In this document: positions 5,778 through 14,060 of the stretch, in pieces
Layout: every line of letters starts with the position of its first letter
Numbering within the stretch: the first letter of the stretch is position 1
DNA from: an uncultured bacterium
GTDB taxonomy: Bacteria > Cyanobacteriota > Vampirovibrionia > Gastranaerophilales > Gastranaerophilaceae
NCBI GenBank assembly: GCA_900551915.1
Contig: URXT01000043.1
Coordinates: forward strand, 1-14,583
DNA length: 14,583 bases
Reading direction: 5' to 3'
The notes under the pieces: model-generated
Databases searched by the model: none
What the model was told of the DNA's origin: nothing
The model's input: only the letters and a program-made list of their open reading frames with translations
Translations under genes and position numbers: made by a program

Positions 5778-7505
5778 CTAAAATATATTTTGCTTATAAA
5801 CTTTATTAGAATAATTTTCTATTTGCGGGGTATCAACTTCAAATATATGAATTCTTGAAGGGCCTAAATCAACTCGAAGTTCGCCGTCTGCTGCCTGTAA
5901 AATACTTTCTTTTCCATAAGAAGGAAGAATATTTTTTATATCTTGGTCAGCTTTCAACGTTGGGACTTTTACAACAGCCGCAACTTCACGGTCAATATTT
6001 TTATTAGCAACAACAATCATTGTTTTGCCTTTATAATGTCTTGCAAATGCAATAATTTGATCGTTTGTATCGCCGAGTTTTTCAAGTTCTATAAAAGAAC
6101 CTTTTGTAAATACATTTTTATATTTGTCTCTTGCTTCAAACGCCTTTGTCATAAATTCGCCAATTTCCGGATGATTGCCGCCGGGCTTTCTTGATAGATT
6201 AAAGATATCAAGTTTTCCGTAATGAACGGTCATCTCATGATTGTCTGTCATTGTTACAGGGTTAAATTTATCTCTGTACGGGTAATCATAGTAGTCTCCT
6301 GACTGAAAACCGTCAACTATATACGGATTTAACATTGGTAATGATATTTGTAACCCTGTTGTAAGGTTACAATAATCAACCCCGCCATGAAACATTGGTG
6401 AAATATCATCATGAGTAGCAAATGAACCAATTAACGATTTACCTTTTTCAAGCCTGTATGACATATCAAGATTGTCTTTTACATAATCTATAAAGTTTGA
6501 GGCTTTTGGAAATTCGTGGAAAATATGATACTGTCCATAAATCAAATCAAAGCCTGCTCTTAATGAATCTTCAGGCCTGTCAAAGGGCATATTTGCCTGA
6601 GGTGAAGCATCTTCATAAGTGTAAGTTTCGGCAAGCCAACCGAATTGCGGGTCACGCATTCTTGAATAAGGAATGATAATGTCCCAGAATTCAACAGGTT
6701 TTGCTCGTGAAACATCAGCTCTTATACCATCAATTCCGGCATCGATACACATATCTATATATTGTTTATGAAGTTCCAAAAGTTTTGGATTTAAGGTACG
6801 TTTCCCTTCATCTTCCCAAGGCTGAAACATTCTGATATCATTCCATCCTTGAGGTGTTTTTGCTAAACCATCGCGTTCTTTTGCCATAAGTTCAGGGCGT
6901 TCTATAAACATATCGTAAGATGCACAGCTTGGCATATCAAGCATTACTCGAATTCCTCTTTGATGGCACGCATCAACGAAGGCTTTTAACTGTTCCATTG
7001 GAGAACGTGGGTCATTTTCCTCAATAAGCGTCGGGTCTATTTTTAACATGTCCAGCGGTGCATATATTGAACCCGCTGTACCCATAGCTTTCATTTTTCC
7101 TGGCGGATGTATCGGGAGTACATGAAGAGTGTTAAACCCTTGAGCTTTAACTTCATCAAGTCTTTCTATTGCATTTAAAAGAGTTCCGTGTTTTTCGTTT
7201 CCGTCAATATATTCATTGCCGTTTGTATCTTTTGCGTTGAATGTGCGCGGAATAATAGCAAGAATTTTAGCTTCATTATTATTAAACATTTTACGCAAAT
7301 CATTGTGATAATTTACAGGTGCAGATTTTTCAGTCTGTGTTACAGCCGGAGTGTTAATTCTTGCGAGGTTTTCAAGGTAGGCGGAAATCAGGCCGGATGC
7401 CGGTTTTGAAGGCTGTGTTTGAACAGCCTCCGCATTTTTATCGGGTTTTGTTTCTGGTCTGATTGTATTAAATTTAATTGATAAAAGGTTTGTTGTATTA
7501 AGCAT
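5778..7505 (-). CDS. GH13 (alpha-amylase superfamily) enzyme, GlgE-like motifs
   Basis: A 575-aa protein with a (beta/alpha)8 GH13 core from about residue 80 to 430 and a C-terminal beta domain to about 558. An N-terminal 70 residues are polar and disordered-looking. Catalytic parts are visible: nucleophile D264 in GIDGIRAD, acid/base E293 in GWLAET, and the region IV pair H365-D366 in FATHDD. Region I is unusual: VMLDMPSCAS has the strand-end D190 but lacks the N-H of ordinary amylases. LPIHPPGKMK (130-139), the E-R-P-E-L after region I, and AKPVEFWD (268-275) resemble GlgE (maltose-1-phosphate maltosyltransferase, GH13_3), though this protein is shorter. With no signal peptide it should act on cytosolic glucan. 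Exact activity is uncertain. Its ATG overlaps the upstream gene's end by 8 bases with AAAGGA before it, so it is translationally coupled. Confidence 0.8.
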   Translation of the reverse strand: MLNTTNLLSIKFNTIRPETKPDKNAEAVQTQPSKPASGLISAYLENLARINTPAVTQTEKSAPVNYHNDLRKMFNNNEAKILAIIPRTFNAKDTNGNEYIDGNEKHGTLLNAIERLDEVKAQGFNTLHVLPIHPPGKMKAMGTAGSIYAPLDMLKIDPTLIEENDPRSPMEQLKAFVDACHQRGIRVMLDMPSCASYDMFIERPELMAKERDGLAKTPQGWNDIRMFQPWEDEGKRTLNPKLLELHKQYIDMCIDAGIDGIRADVSRAKPVEFWDIIIPYSRMRDPQFGWLAETYTYEDASPQANMPFDRPEDSLRAGFDLIYGQYHIFHEFPKASNFIDYVKDNLDMSYRLEKGKSLIGSFATHDDISPMFHGGVDYCNLTTGLQISLPMLNPYIVDGFQSGDYYDYPYRDKFNPVTMTDNHEMTVHYGKLDIFNLSRKPGGNHPEIGEFMTKAFEARDKYKNVFTKGSFIELEKLGDTNDQIIAFARHYKGKTMIVVANKNIDREVAAVVKVPTLKADQDIKNILPSYGKESILQAADGELRVDLGPSRIHIFEVDTPQIENYSNKVYKQNIF

Positions 7506-10101
7506 TTATTTGTCCTTTATCTGTTTTCGCTATGGGAGAAGGCGGATTCATTCTGCCGAAGAAGAACTGTGACAGAACTGTTACTCCAAGAAGAACTGCA
7601 CCTGCCGGTGCAAATATATTCATCCATTTACGGGTATTGTAAGCCTGTTTTCCATAATTTGATACAACTTCATCCATTGCAGCGCCAAGAAGATTAAACA
7701 TTTCTTTGTCTGAGGTTGGTAATGCGCTGTCTCCTACCTTTGCAACGGTATTTTCAATGTAATTATATGTACCGAGTTTTCTGTATGACTGGTTTCTGTA
7801 TTCTTTGAACTCATTTAACAGAGCCTTATTTTTACCAAAAGCTTTTTCTGTTTCATCCGAAATTGGGTCTTTATATGTTAAGCCCATTGTATCTATAAAT
7901 ATTTTACTGTTAAATGGCTGGTTAACTTTTCGGGCTTCGACACTTCTATGGAAGTATTTATAAACAGTTTTTCCGTTTACGAGTTTAATATCACTCATAT
8001 CTTCCCAATTCGGATTTGGATTGGTCGATGCAAAGAACTTAGTCAGATAATCTGCTGTATGCGCGCTAAGGCCAATACCTTTAGATAATTCAACAACTTC
8101 TTCTTTTAATTCACGCGGAAGTTCCTTTATTGAATTCATATAAGATGTATCGCCGATAGCAACACGTCTATATGTATCCAGAGTATTAAGCATCCTGAAG
8201 AACGTACTTTTTACGCTGAATAATCTTTCTTTTGCCATTGATTTGTAAAGGTTTTTAACTGACCATTTCTTTGCACGTTCAGGAATGTCAATGCTGCGGC
8301 GAGGACCTACCATGTAATCCAAAAGGGTTTCCATATCCCCTTTATCCTTACCGGTAATGTCTACAATTTTGGTTTCAAAATTTTGGAACATTTGTTCTAG
8401 TCGTTTATCAAGCTTGCAGATTTCTTCAGGATTACTAAATATTCCATCATCAATTTCAGTCTTTTTAATTAACCTGTCAAGTTCCATAATTTGGTTTATT
8501 AAATCTGTGGTAATTTTTTTATAAAGAGGTTTTTCTGCAGTCAAATTGTCAAGGCTTGTGTGCAGAAGTTCAGTTGTTAAAAGCCTGTCTCCACGGGTTT
8601 CTGCAATTTGCTGCGGCGTAATTCTTAAATTTTTAACAAACATGTCAACAGTTTTGTTCCAGGAATTTGCAAGAGTTGTTTCTGCCACCTGTCCAACTTT
8701 GTGAAGGACATATTTATCCATTGCATCAACCTCTCCTTTAAATTCATTCATTATGTTAGTTAGCGTTCGGACTAATTTTTGATTTTTAGAGTCCAAAACT
8801 GCATAACGTTCTTTTGTTAATGCTTGATAAATCGGATTTTTATCGGCCGGGGCTGTTAATAACTGAATTATTTTCTTCTGGGTTGCGCGGTCTATTTCTT
8901 TATTCGGATTTGATTTATTATATTCAAGCATTTTACTGCGGATATCTTTTGTGAAGGTTTGGAATATTCTTTCCTGATTATCCTTTGTAATCTCATTGCC
9001 AAAAGAGCCTTGTTCAATTGAAAAATATGTTCTTAGCTGTTCTGCTTCCGGTATAAGGTTGTCAACAATTTCAGTTGCGATTCCTTTATCTAAAAACGCT
9101 TTTTTGGTATTGCTTACAAGGGCATTGATTGCACTGTCATTTATTACGGAAGAGCTGCTTTTAAGCATTAAACCCAAGTCTTTAGCTATTATTTTTTTTA
9201 CGCGCGGATCAAAGCCGGTTGAGATTGCATCTGCAAGTTCATTTAATAAATCTTTTGTTAAAGGTTTATTTTGATTGACGGATATGATTTTTTCGGTCTT
9301 ATTTTTGATTTCATTACTTTGCATGCCTTTTGAGGCATCTTTAAATTTATTTATAATATAGTTGTTTGCGTTATTTCTGTGAGCCGCAAGCGGTTTGGCA
9401 AGAGGTTTTTCTAATTGATTGCAGATAAGAGCACTCATAATCGGGGTTGCAAAACCTGCTGTAAGCATCCATAATGTATTATTTTGGATTGCGATTTTTT
9501 TCATTTTTTCCTGAATAAAATCACGGCGGTTTGGAATATCTTTTGGCACTCCCATTCTGTCACCTATTTTATCAATTTCTTTAGCTGAGTACAAATCCCA
9601 TGGGAGAAATTGTGCATCTTGATAAAACGGTTTTTTGCGTCCAAAACTATCTTCATATTGCTGTTGAACATTAAATCCATGAATAAGCCGTGCAGGAAGT
9701 TGAATTGCAATTTTCGGCCATAAGGCCATGGAGGCAAAGAATGACCCAAGGCCGACAAATTCCATCGTTTTGGTTAACGGAGTTTGTCTTTTCGTGAACA
9801 AAAATCCTGCAATGCCAAGTCCGCCGATTTTCATTCCTAAATCGTTCAATTTACCAAGCTGGTGGTCGTTCGCCTCGCCTTTTATGCTTCCTTTAAGTGC
9901 ATTAACATCATATGCAAAACCTTTTGCAATTTCTACAGGAGCGTATAATATATTACTTTTTATAAGCCTTCCCTGACCTTTTAGTGGTTTTATAAAAGTT
10001 TTGTTTGCAAGCTCATGATGAATATCAAAATCCGGCGCTTCTTTTTTAGAAGGCGGTGTGTTTTGAGTATGTATGAAGTTTTGAATTAGGTTTGTCTTCA
10101 T
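7498..10101 (-). CDS. Large unknown membrane protein (867 aa), paralogue of the 342-aa upstream product
   Basis: I recognise no named family. Residues 1-50 are polar. Hydrophobic stretches are at about 91-103 (IGGLGIAGFLF), 113-139 and 208-228 (LWMLTAGFATPIMSALICN), and there is a last membrane helix at about 829-848 (APAGAVLLGVTVLSQFFFG). Between the third and last lie about 590 residues of highly charged, mainly helical sequence with no Cys-His clusters, NTPase loops or known catalytic motifs. The membrane parts align in order with the 342-aa protein encoded just upstream, including FLPWDLYS (165-172) against FPRWDLLY there, so this looks like the same scaffold with a large helical insertion. 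A Pro-rich polar tail follows the last helix. The start is 1 nt after the upstream stop, and the end overlaps the GH13 gene by 8 nt. Confidence 0.8.
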   Translation of the reverse strand: MKTNLIQNFIHTQNTPPSKKEAPDFDIHHELANKTFIKPLKGQGRLIKSNILYAPVEIAKGFAYDVNALKGSIKGEANDHQLGKLNDLGMKIGGLGIAGFLFTKRQTPLTKTMEFVGLGSFFASMALWPKIAIQLPARLIHGFNVQQQYEDSFGRKKPFYQDAQFLPWDLYSAKEIDKIGDRMGVPKDIPNRRDFIQEKMKKIAIQNNTLWMLTAGFATPIMSALICNQLEKPLAKPLAAHRNNANNYIINKFKDASKGMQSNEIKNKTEKIISVNQNKPLTKDLLNELADAISTGFDPRVKKIIAKDLGLMLKSSSSVINDSAINALVSNTKKAFLDKGIATEIVDNLIPEAEQLRTYFSIEQGSFGNEITKDNQERIFQTFTKDIRSKMLEYNKSNPNKEIDRATQKKIIQLLTAPADKNPIYQALTKERYAVLDSKNQKLVRTLTNIMNEFKGEVDAMDKYVLHKVGQVAETTLANSWNKTVDMFVKNLRITPQQIAETRGDRLLTTELLHTSLDNLTAEKPLYKKITTDLINQIMELDRLIKKTEIDDGIFSNPEEICKLDKRLEQMFQNFETKIVDITGKDKGDMETLLDYMVGPRRSIDIPERAKKWSVKNLYKSMAKERLFSVKSTFFRMLNTLDTYRRVAIGDTSYMNSIKELPRELKEEVVELSKGIGLSAHTADYLTKFFASTNPNPNWEDMSDIKLVNGKTVYKYFHRSVEARKVNQPFNSKIFIDTMGLTYKDPISDETEKAFGKNKALLNEFKEYRNQSYRKLGTYNYIENTVAKVGDSALPTSDKEMFNLLGAAMDEVVSNYGKQAYNTRKWMNIFAPAGAVLLGVTVLSQFFFGRMNPPSPIAKTDKGQINA

Positions 10102-10102
10102 A

Positions 10103-11131
10103 TTAGTTCACCACGTACTTTCTTTCTTTTTCTATAATGTCAGCGCTGTCAAGTTTAGAAGGTTTTTGCGAACTTGACATTACGTTTAGAACTCCTAGTG
10201 CGGAGGCTGCAAGAGATGTAAATATCATTGCTTTACCTGTATGCTTTCCAATCTTAGAGCCGTCGCCGAAATATAGTGATTCTAAACTTCTTACAAGGCT
10301 TTTGCCAAAGATTGATAATGATTTTTTAAATTCCTTGCCTTTCCAAAATTTAAAGGTTGCAACATTGAAATATTCTTCCCAGGGTTTCTGGAAAGCTAGT
10401 GCAACACCGGTTGCAGCCCATAGATATGATGAAATATTTTGTGCAAGTTTTGATTTTACAACAATTTCTTTAATTCGCGGTTTTGCTTCCTGATCCGAGT
10501 CTTTTAAATCAGAGCCAAGCCCGAGTTTTTTGCAGACTTTGTCATAGTAGGCATTACGTGGCTTTCCGCTTTCTGCTGACATATAAAGCAAATCCCAGCG
10601 CGGAAATTCCACACTTTCAAAAACTTTGTGGTATTCAATGCTTGTAATATCTGTGTCGTTTATATCATCAGGAAGTTCGTAGTTTACTTTTGCATAAGGA
10701 ACTTCAGTATCAACACCAGTCAAAAGATGTATTGGTGTTGTTATAAGCGGTTTTGACATGCTTTTGGCAAGTCCGTAAAATAACACGCCAAGAGCCATGT
10801 GTTTTCCGAGCGGGCTGGCTTTTTGTTTTGATGTGGCGTCTGCAAAATGTTTGTTGGCTGAATTGAATATTGACATCAACATACCACTTCCGATTAGATA
10901 TGGAACCTGCCCCATTGTCAGAAATTCATAAAAGTTTGCGTTACGGTTTCCTTTTAAGCCTTTTGCCGGATAAAGCGTAATTGCGTTAGTAAATTTATCC
11001 ATTCCAATGCGAAAACGCGTAGAAAAATTATTTGGTAATAATGTATCATTAGTATATTTTTTGTTATTTTCTCCGGAAGCTTCCGCAGAAAAACTTTGCT
11101 TGTTGTGTATGTTACTTACCGGTAAAATCAT
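10103..11131 (-). CDS. Unknown membrane protein (342 aa), first gene of the GH13 operon
   Basis: The start is well supported by GGAGT five bases before the ATG. The first 45 residues are polar and lack a signal peptide. Hydrophobic segments are at about 74-90 (GQVPYLIGSGMLMSIF), 112-139 (MALGVLFYGLAKSMSKPLI...), 232-247 (ISSYLWAATGVALAF) and 301-319 (AMIFTSLAASALGVLNVMS). The region around F176-P-R-W-D-L-L-Y183, followed by Y-D-K-V-C-K-K-L-G-L-G (196-206), is shared in diverged form with the 867-aa protein. No enzymatic motif is visible. The tail (323-342) is charged. As first gene of a tightly packed three-gene unit it probably works with the 867-aa protein and the GH13 enzyme, perhaps as a membrane scaffold, but that is inference from position only. 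Confidence 0.8.
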   Translation of the reverse strand: MILPVSNIHNKQSFSAEASGENNKKYTNDTLLPNNFSTRFRIGMDKFTNAITLYPAKGLKGNRNANFYEFLTMGQVPYLIGSGMLMSIFNSANKHFADATSKQKASPLGKHMALGVLFYGLAKSMSKPLITTPIHLLTGVDTEVPYAKVNYELPDDINDTDITSIEYHKVFESVEFPRWDLLYMSAESGKPRNAYYDKVCKKLGLGSDLKDSDQEAKPRIKEIVVKSKLAQNISSYLWAATGVALAFQKPWEEYFNVATFKFWKGKEFKKSLSIFGKSLVRSLESLYFGDGSKIGKHTGKAMIFTSLAASALGVLNVMSSSQKPSKLDSADIIEKERKYVVN

Positions 11132-11250
11132 TATTACTCCACAAAATCTGATGATGGTATATTAATATTCCTGAAAGAAATATTTTGTTAGTTTTGTTTT
11201 CAGTATTTACATTTTTTTACAATTGTTGATAAATCTACGCTATGGCAAAT

Positions 11251-12096
11251 TTATCCGTAAATTTTGAAGAAAACGAAGGCTCCGGCGCCTGCTAAAATAC
11301 AGTACCACCCGAAGATTGCAAGTGAAAATTTTGATATAAATTTCATGAAATATTTTATGCACAAATACCCTACAACTCCCGAAATAATTGTTCCTGCAAT
11401 TATAGCAGTCCAATTATATGTCATGGCTTCATGAATATCAATTTTCACAAGCGGATAAACCATAGACGCTCCCAGTATAATCGGTATGCTCAACAAAAAA
11501 GAATATCTTGCGGCTGTTACTCTATCCAAACCAAAAAATAATCCTGTTGCAATTGTCCAGCCCGAGCGTGAAAATCCGGGAAGAGCGGCCAGACCCTGCG
11601 CAAGGCCGATTAGAATTGAAGTTTTGATATCGACATTTTCTCGTTTTGCGGTGAAGTGTTTTGACATGTATTCACTTGCCAGAAGCACAAACCCTGTTAT
11701 AAAAAGCAGAATTCCGACAATGGAGGGCGAATATACGAGTTTTTCAGCAATATCTTTTATCGGAAGCGCAAGGGCAACTGTTATTACTGTACCTAAAGCT
11801 ATATAAAGCCCGAGTTTTGCTTTTTTATCAGACCAGTCTTTTGTTTTTAGAGCATGCCACATTGCCTTTAAAATTTCGGCGATATCTTTTCTGAAAAATA
11901 TTAATACGGCAACCAAGGTTCCCAAATGCACCATTATATCAAAGAATACTTCTTCGTTTGAATGCTGTACGATTTCAATGCCTTTGAAAACTTTGTAAAA
12001 ATTCGAGGTGAATACAAGGTGCGCCGAGCTTGATATCGGAAGAAATTCACTTAATCCTTGTACTATTCCCATTAATATTGCCTGTATCAAATTCAT
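11251..12096 (-). CDS. uppP: Undecaprenyl-diphosphatase (UppP/BacA)
   Basis: A 281-aa polytopic inner-membrane enzyme with about eight membrane segments. It removes a phosphate from undecaprenyl diphosphate so that the lipid carrier can be reused for peptidoglycan and surface polysaccharide. Both family motifs are present: QGLSEFLPISSSAH (13-26, with E17) and PGFSRSG (173-179, with R177), as is F-D-I-M-V-H-L-G-T-L (52-61). Length is normal. Family members often confer bacitracin tolerance. The ribosome binding site GAGGAG is made by the last Glu codons of queD, with only 8 bases between the genes, so it is co-translated as the last member of the kdsD-kdsC-queD-uppP operon. I see no convincing terminator after it. 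Confidence 0.96.
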   Translation of the reverse strand: MNLIQAILMGIVQGLSEFLPISSSAHLVFTSNFYKVFKGIEIVQHSNEEVFFDIMVHLGTLVAVLIFFRKDIAEILKAMWHALKTKDWSDKKAKLGLYIALGTVITVALALPIKDIAEKLVYSPSIVGILLFITGFVLLASEYMSKHFTAKRENVDIKTSILIGLAQGLAALPGFSRSGWTIATGLFFGLDRVTAARYSFLLSIPIILGASMVYPLVKIDIHEAMTYNWTAIIAGTIISGVVGYLCIKYFMKFISKFSLAIFGWYCILAGAGAFVFFKIYG

Positions 12097-12104
12097 TTTA
12101 AAAA

Positions 12105-12467
12105 TTACTCCTCTTCATAATAGCTGGCGCAAGATGTCTGTGTTTCCCAAACTGAAACTTTGCTTAATTGGACAACTCTTTCTTTTAGTTTTGAATAAAT
12201 GAAAGCCGCAATCATTTCAGAAGACGGGCTTTCGTTTTTGAAGGCCGGAAGTTCGTTAACATCCTTATGGTCAAGCAAATCTAAAACCGCGTTCAATTCA
12301 CGTTTTAAAACTTTGTAATCAATCAAAATGTTACTTTTGTCTAAGGTTTCGCCTTTTACAAAAACTTCTACCATCCAGTTATGTCCATGCTGGTTTTCGC
12401 ATTCACCGTCGTAATTTAGAAGATGGTGCGCTGCTGAAAAAAATGCCTGTGTTTTTATTTCGTACAT
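12105..12467 (-). CDS. queD: 6-carboxy-5,6,7,8-tetrahydropterin synthase (QueD-type)
   Basis: A 120-aa member of the PTPS/QueD family, which converts 7,8-dihydroneopterin triphosphate to 6-carboxytetrahydropterin on the route to 7-deazaguanine (queuosine). I start it at 12467, where GGAGGA stands 3-4 bases before the ATG; the longer ORF from 12536 would overlap kdsC and add a non-family leader. Zinc ligands are H14 (FSAAHH), H27 and H29 (NQHGHN); the catalytic Cys is C23 and the catalytic His H67 (LLDHKDVN). E109 in W-E-T-Q is the pterin-binding Glu. No other queuosine gene is in the window. The gene sits between kdsC (29 bases upstream) and uppP. Confidence 0.93.
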   Translation of the reverse strand: MYEIKTQAFFSAAHHLLNYDGECENQHGHNWMVEVFVKGETLDKSNILIDYKVLKRELNAVLDLLDHKDVNELPAFKNESPSSEMIAAFIYSKLKERVVQLSKVSVWETQTSCASYYEEE

Positions 12468-12496
12468 AATTCCTCCGCCTATATTCTTAAATCGTT

Positions 12497-12997
12497 TTAT
12501 AAATTCTGTGTTTGGTTTTTTACAATAAGCTCGCAAAACTCTCTGACAGCTCCGCGTCCGCCGTCTTTTGCAGAGATAAATTTTGCAATGTTTTTTACTT
12601 CTTCAACGGCGTCATTAGGGCAGCCGGAAAGTCCGGCTTTTTCTAAAATGCAAATGTCAGGCAAATCGTCTCCCATATAAGCGGCATTCTCCATTGAAAG
12701 ATTGTATTTTTCTAAAATTTCTTTCAGAGTTTCGAGTTTATTTTTTGATCCCTGATGAATTTCTTTGAACTTAAGATTTTCTGCTCTGTGCTGAACTGTT
12801 CCGTTGTTTCTTGCTGTGATTATGGCCGTGATTATACCGGCGTTGTTTAGCATTGTAATGCCTTGTCCGTCTTTTGCATTAAAGGTTTTGTATTCAACTC
12901 CGTTTTCATCATAAGTTATGCTGCCGTCTGTCATTACGCCGTCAACATCAAACGCGCAGAGTTTAATTTTTGATGCTCTCAATTCCAAATCCTTCAT
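12497..12997 (-). CDS. kdsC: 3-deoxy-D-manno-octulosonate 8-phosphate phosphatase (KdsC)
   Basis: A 166-aa HAD-superfamily phosphatase of the C0 (capless, tetrameric) type. It releases KDO from KDO-8-phosphate, the step before activation of KDO for lipid A inner core. Motif I is FDVDGVMTDG with nucleophile D17 and acid/base D19. Motif II is the T in IITARNN (61), motif III K87 in GSKNKLE, and motif IV G-D-D at 109-111. The C-terminal KDGGRGAVREFCELI is typical of KdsC, whose tail closes the neighbour's active site. It begins 2 bases after the kdsD stop, with GGAG in the last kdsD codons as ribosome binding site. Together with kdsD it argues for an LPS-type outer membrane. Confidence 0.95.
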   Translation of the reverse strand: MKDLELRASKIKLCAFDVDGVMTDGSITYDENGVEYKTFNAKDGQGITMLNNAGIITAIITARNNGTVQHRAENLKFKEIHQGSKNKLETLKEILEKYNLSMENAAYMGDDLPDICILEKAGLSGCPNDAVEEVKNIAKFISAKDGGRGAVREFCELIVKNQTQNL

Positions 12998-12999
12998 TC

Positions 13000-13989
13000 T
13001 TAAGCAACTCCGGCTTTCAAAAGGTCATGGATATGGATTACGCCGACCGGTCTGCTGTTTTCATCAACGACCGCAAGCGCTGTGATAGAATATTTCTCCA
13101 TTAAGTTCAATGCGCTTGCACCGTATGAATCCGGAGAAATACGTTTCGGATTTTGGGTCATCACTTCTTTTATCAAAAGGTTAGAAGTGTCATGATATTT
13201 TAATAAAGTTCTTCTGATGTCGCCGTCTGTCAAAACTCCTGTCAGAACTCCGCTGTTGTCCAAAATCATTGCCATGCCGAGTTTGTATTGAGTAATTAGT
13301 TCGATTACATCTGTGAATTTATCGTTTTCGTGTGCAATCGGAAGTTTTTCTTTGTCAGCAAGCATTAAGTCTGAAACTTTGTATAAGAACCCTTTGCCGA
13401 GCGCTCCTGACGGGTGGAAAATAAGAAAATCTTCTTCCGAGAAACCTCTTTTTTCCAGAAGACATACCGCCAGAGCATCGCCCATTGCTAAAGTTGCGGT
13501 TGTGCTTGCTGTCGGTGCTTTGTTAAGCGGGCAGGCTTCTCTTTCGACTGAAATATCAAGAGTAACGTCGCTGGCATGAGAAAGTGTTGAGTTGAGATTT
13601 CCTGTCATACCAATCATCATTACTCCAAAACGTTTAATAAGAGGAAGAAGGTTCAAAAGTTCCTGAGTTTCGCCGCTGTTTGAAATTGCAATAATAACGT
13701 CATTTCTGGTGATAATTCCTGAATCTCCGTGGGTGCTTTCTGCAGGATGAAGAAAATATGCAGGCGTTCCGGTTGAAGATAAAGTCGCGGCAATTTTACG
13801 TCCTATAAGACCGGATTTGCCCATTCCTGTTACGATTACGCGTCCTTTGCAATTGAAAAGGATTTCGATTGCTTTGTCGAATTCTTCGCCAATATTGTTT
13901 TTCAGTCTCAAAATTGAATTTGCTTCAATAGTTAAAACTTCTTTTGCCAATTCGTTAATATTTCGTGTCTGCATCATTGTAATACCCAT
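13000..13989 (-). CDS. kdsD: Arabinose-5-phosphate isomerase (KdsD/KpsF/GutQ family)
   Basis: A 329-aa protein with an N-terminal SIS sugar-isomerase domain (about 35-180) and two CBS domains (about 205-325). It interconverts ribulose-5-phosphate and arabinose-5-phosphate, the first step of KDO synthesis. Residues matching the E. coli catalytic set are K58 (GMGKSG), E107 (SNSGET), E151 (EACPLNKAPT) and H192 (FHPSG). I choose the ATG at 13989, with AGGAAGG five bases upstream; a GTG at 13995 would lie against the ribosome binding site, and ATGs at 13977/13974 are less well placed. It is the first gene of the kdsD-kdsC-queD-uppP operon. The AT-rich region to 14060 must hold its promoter; a TATACT (minus strand, 14019-14024) could be the -10. 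Confidence 0.95.
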   Translation of the reverse strand: MGITMMQTRNINELAKEVLTIEANSILRLKNNIGEEFDKAIEILFNCKGRVIVTGMGKSGLIGRKIAATLSSTGTPAYFLHPAESTHGDSGIITRNDVIIAISNSGETQELLNLLPLIKRFGVMMIGMTGNLNSTLSHASDVTLDISVEREACPLNKAPTASTTATLAMGDALAVCLLEKRGFSEEDFLIFHPSGALGKGFLYKVSDLMLADKEKLPIAHENDKFTDVIELITQYKLGMAMILDNSGVLTGVLTDGDIRRTLLKYHDTSNLLIKEVMTQNPKRISPDSYGASALNLMEKYSITALAVVDENSRPVGVIHIHDLLKAGVA

Positions 13990-14060
13990 ACACACCTTCC
14001 TAATTAAATCTTAATTCAAGTATACAATAAAATCATATAAAAGTACTAAAAACATTTAAA

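Noticed and set aside
9728..9976. Long plus-strand ORFs inside the 867-aa, 342-aa, uppP and kdsD genes
   Set aside because: They lie antisense to strongly supported genes, have no ribosome binding sites and show the composition expected of shadows.
11228..11255. Inverted repeat GATAAAT/ATTTATC at the end of uppP as terminator
   Set aside because: The stem is only 7 AT-rich pairs with a 14-base loop and no T tract follows on the minus strand.
12468..12536. Longer queD overlapping kdsC
   Set aside because: The internal ATG 12467 has GGAGGA directly upstream and matches family starts.
13990..13995. GTG start for kdsD at 13995
   Set aside because: It abuts the Shine-Dalgarno AGGAAGG, leaving no spacing.
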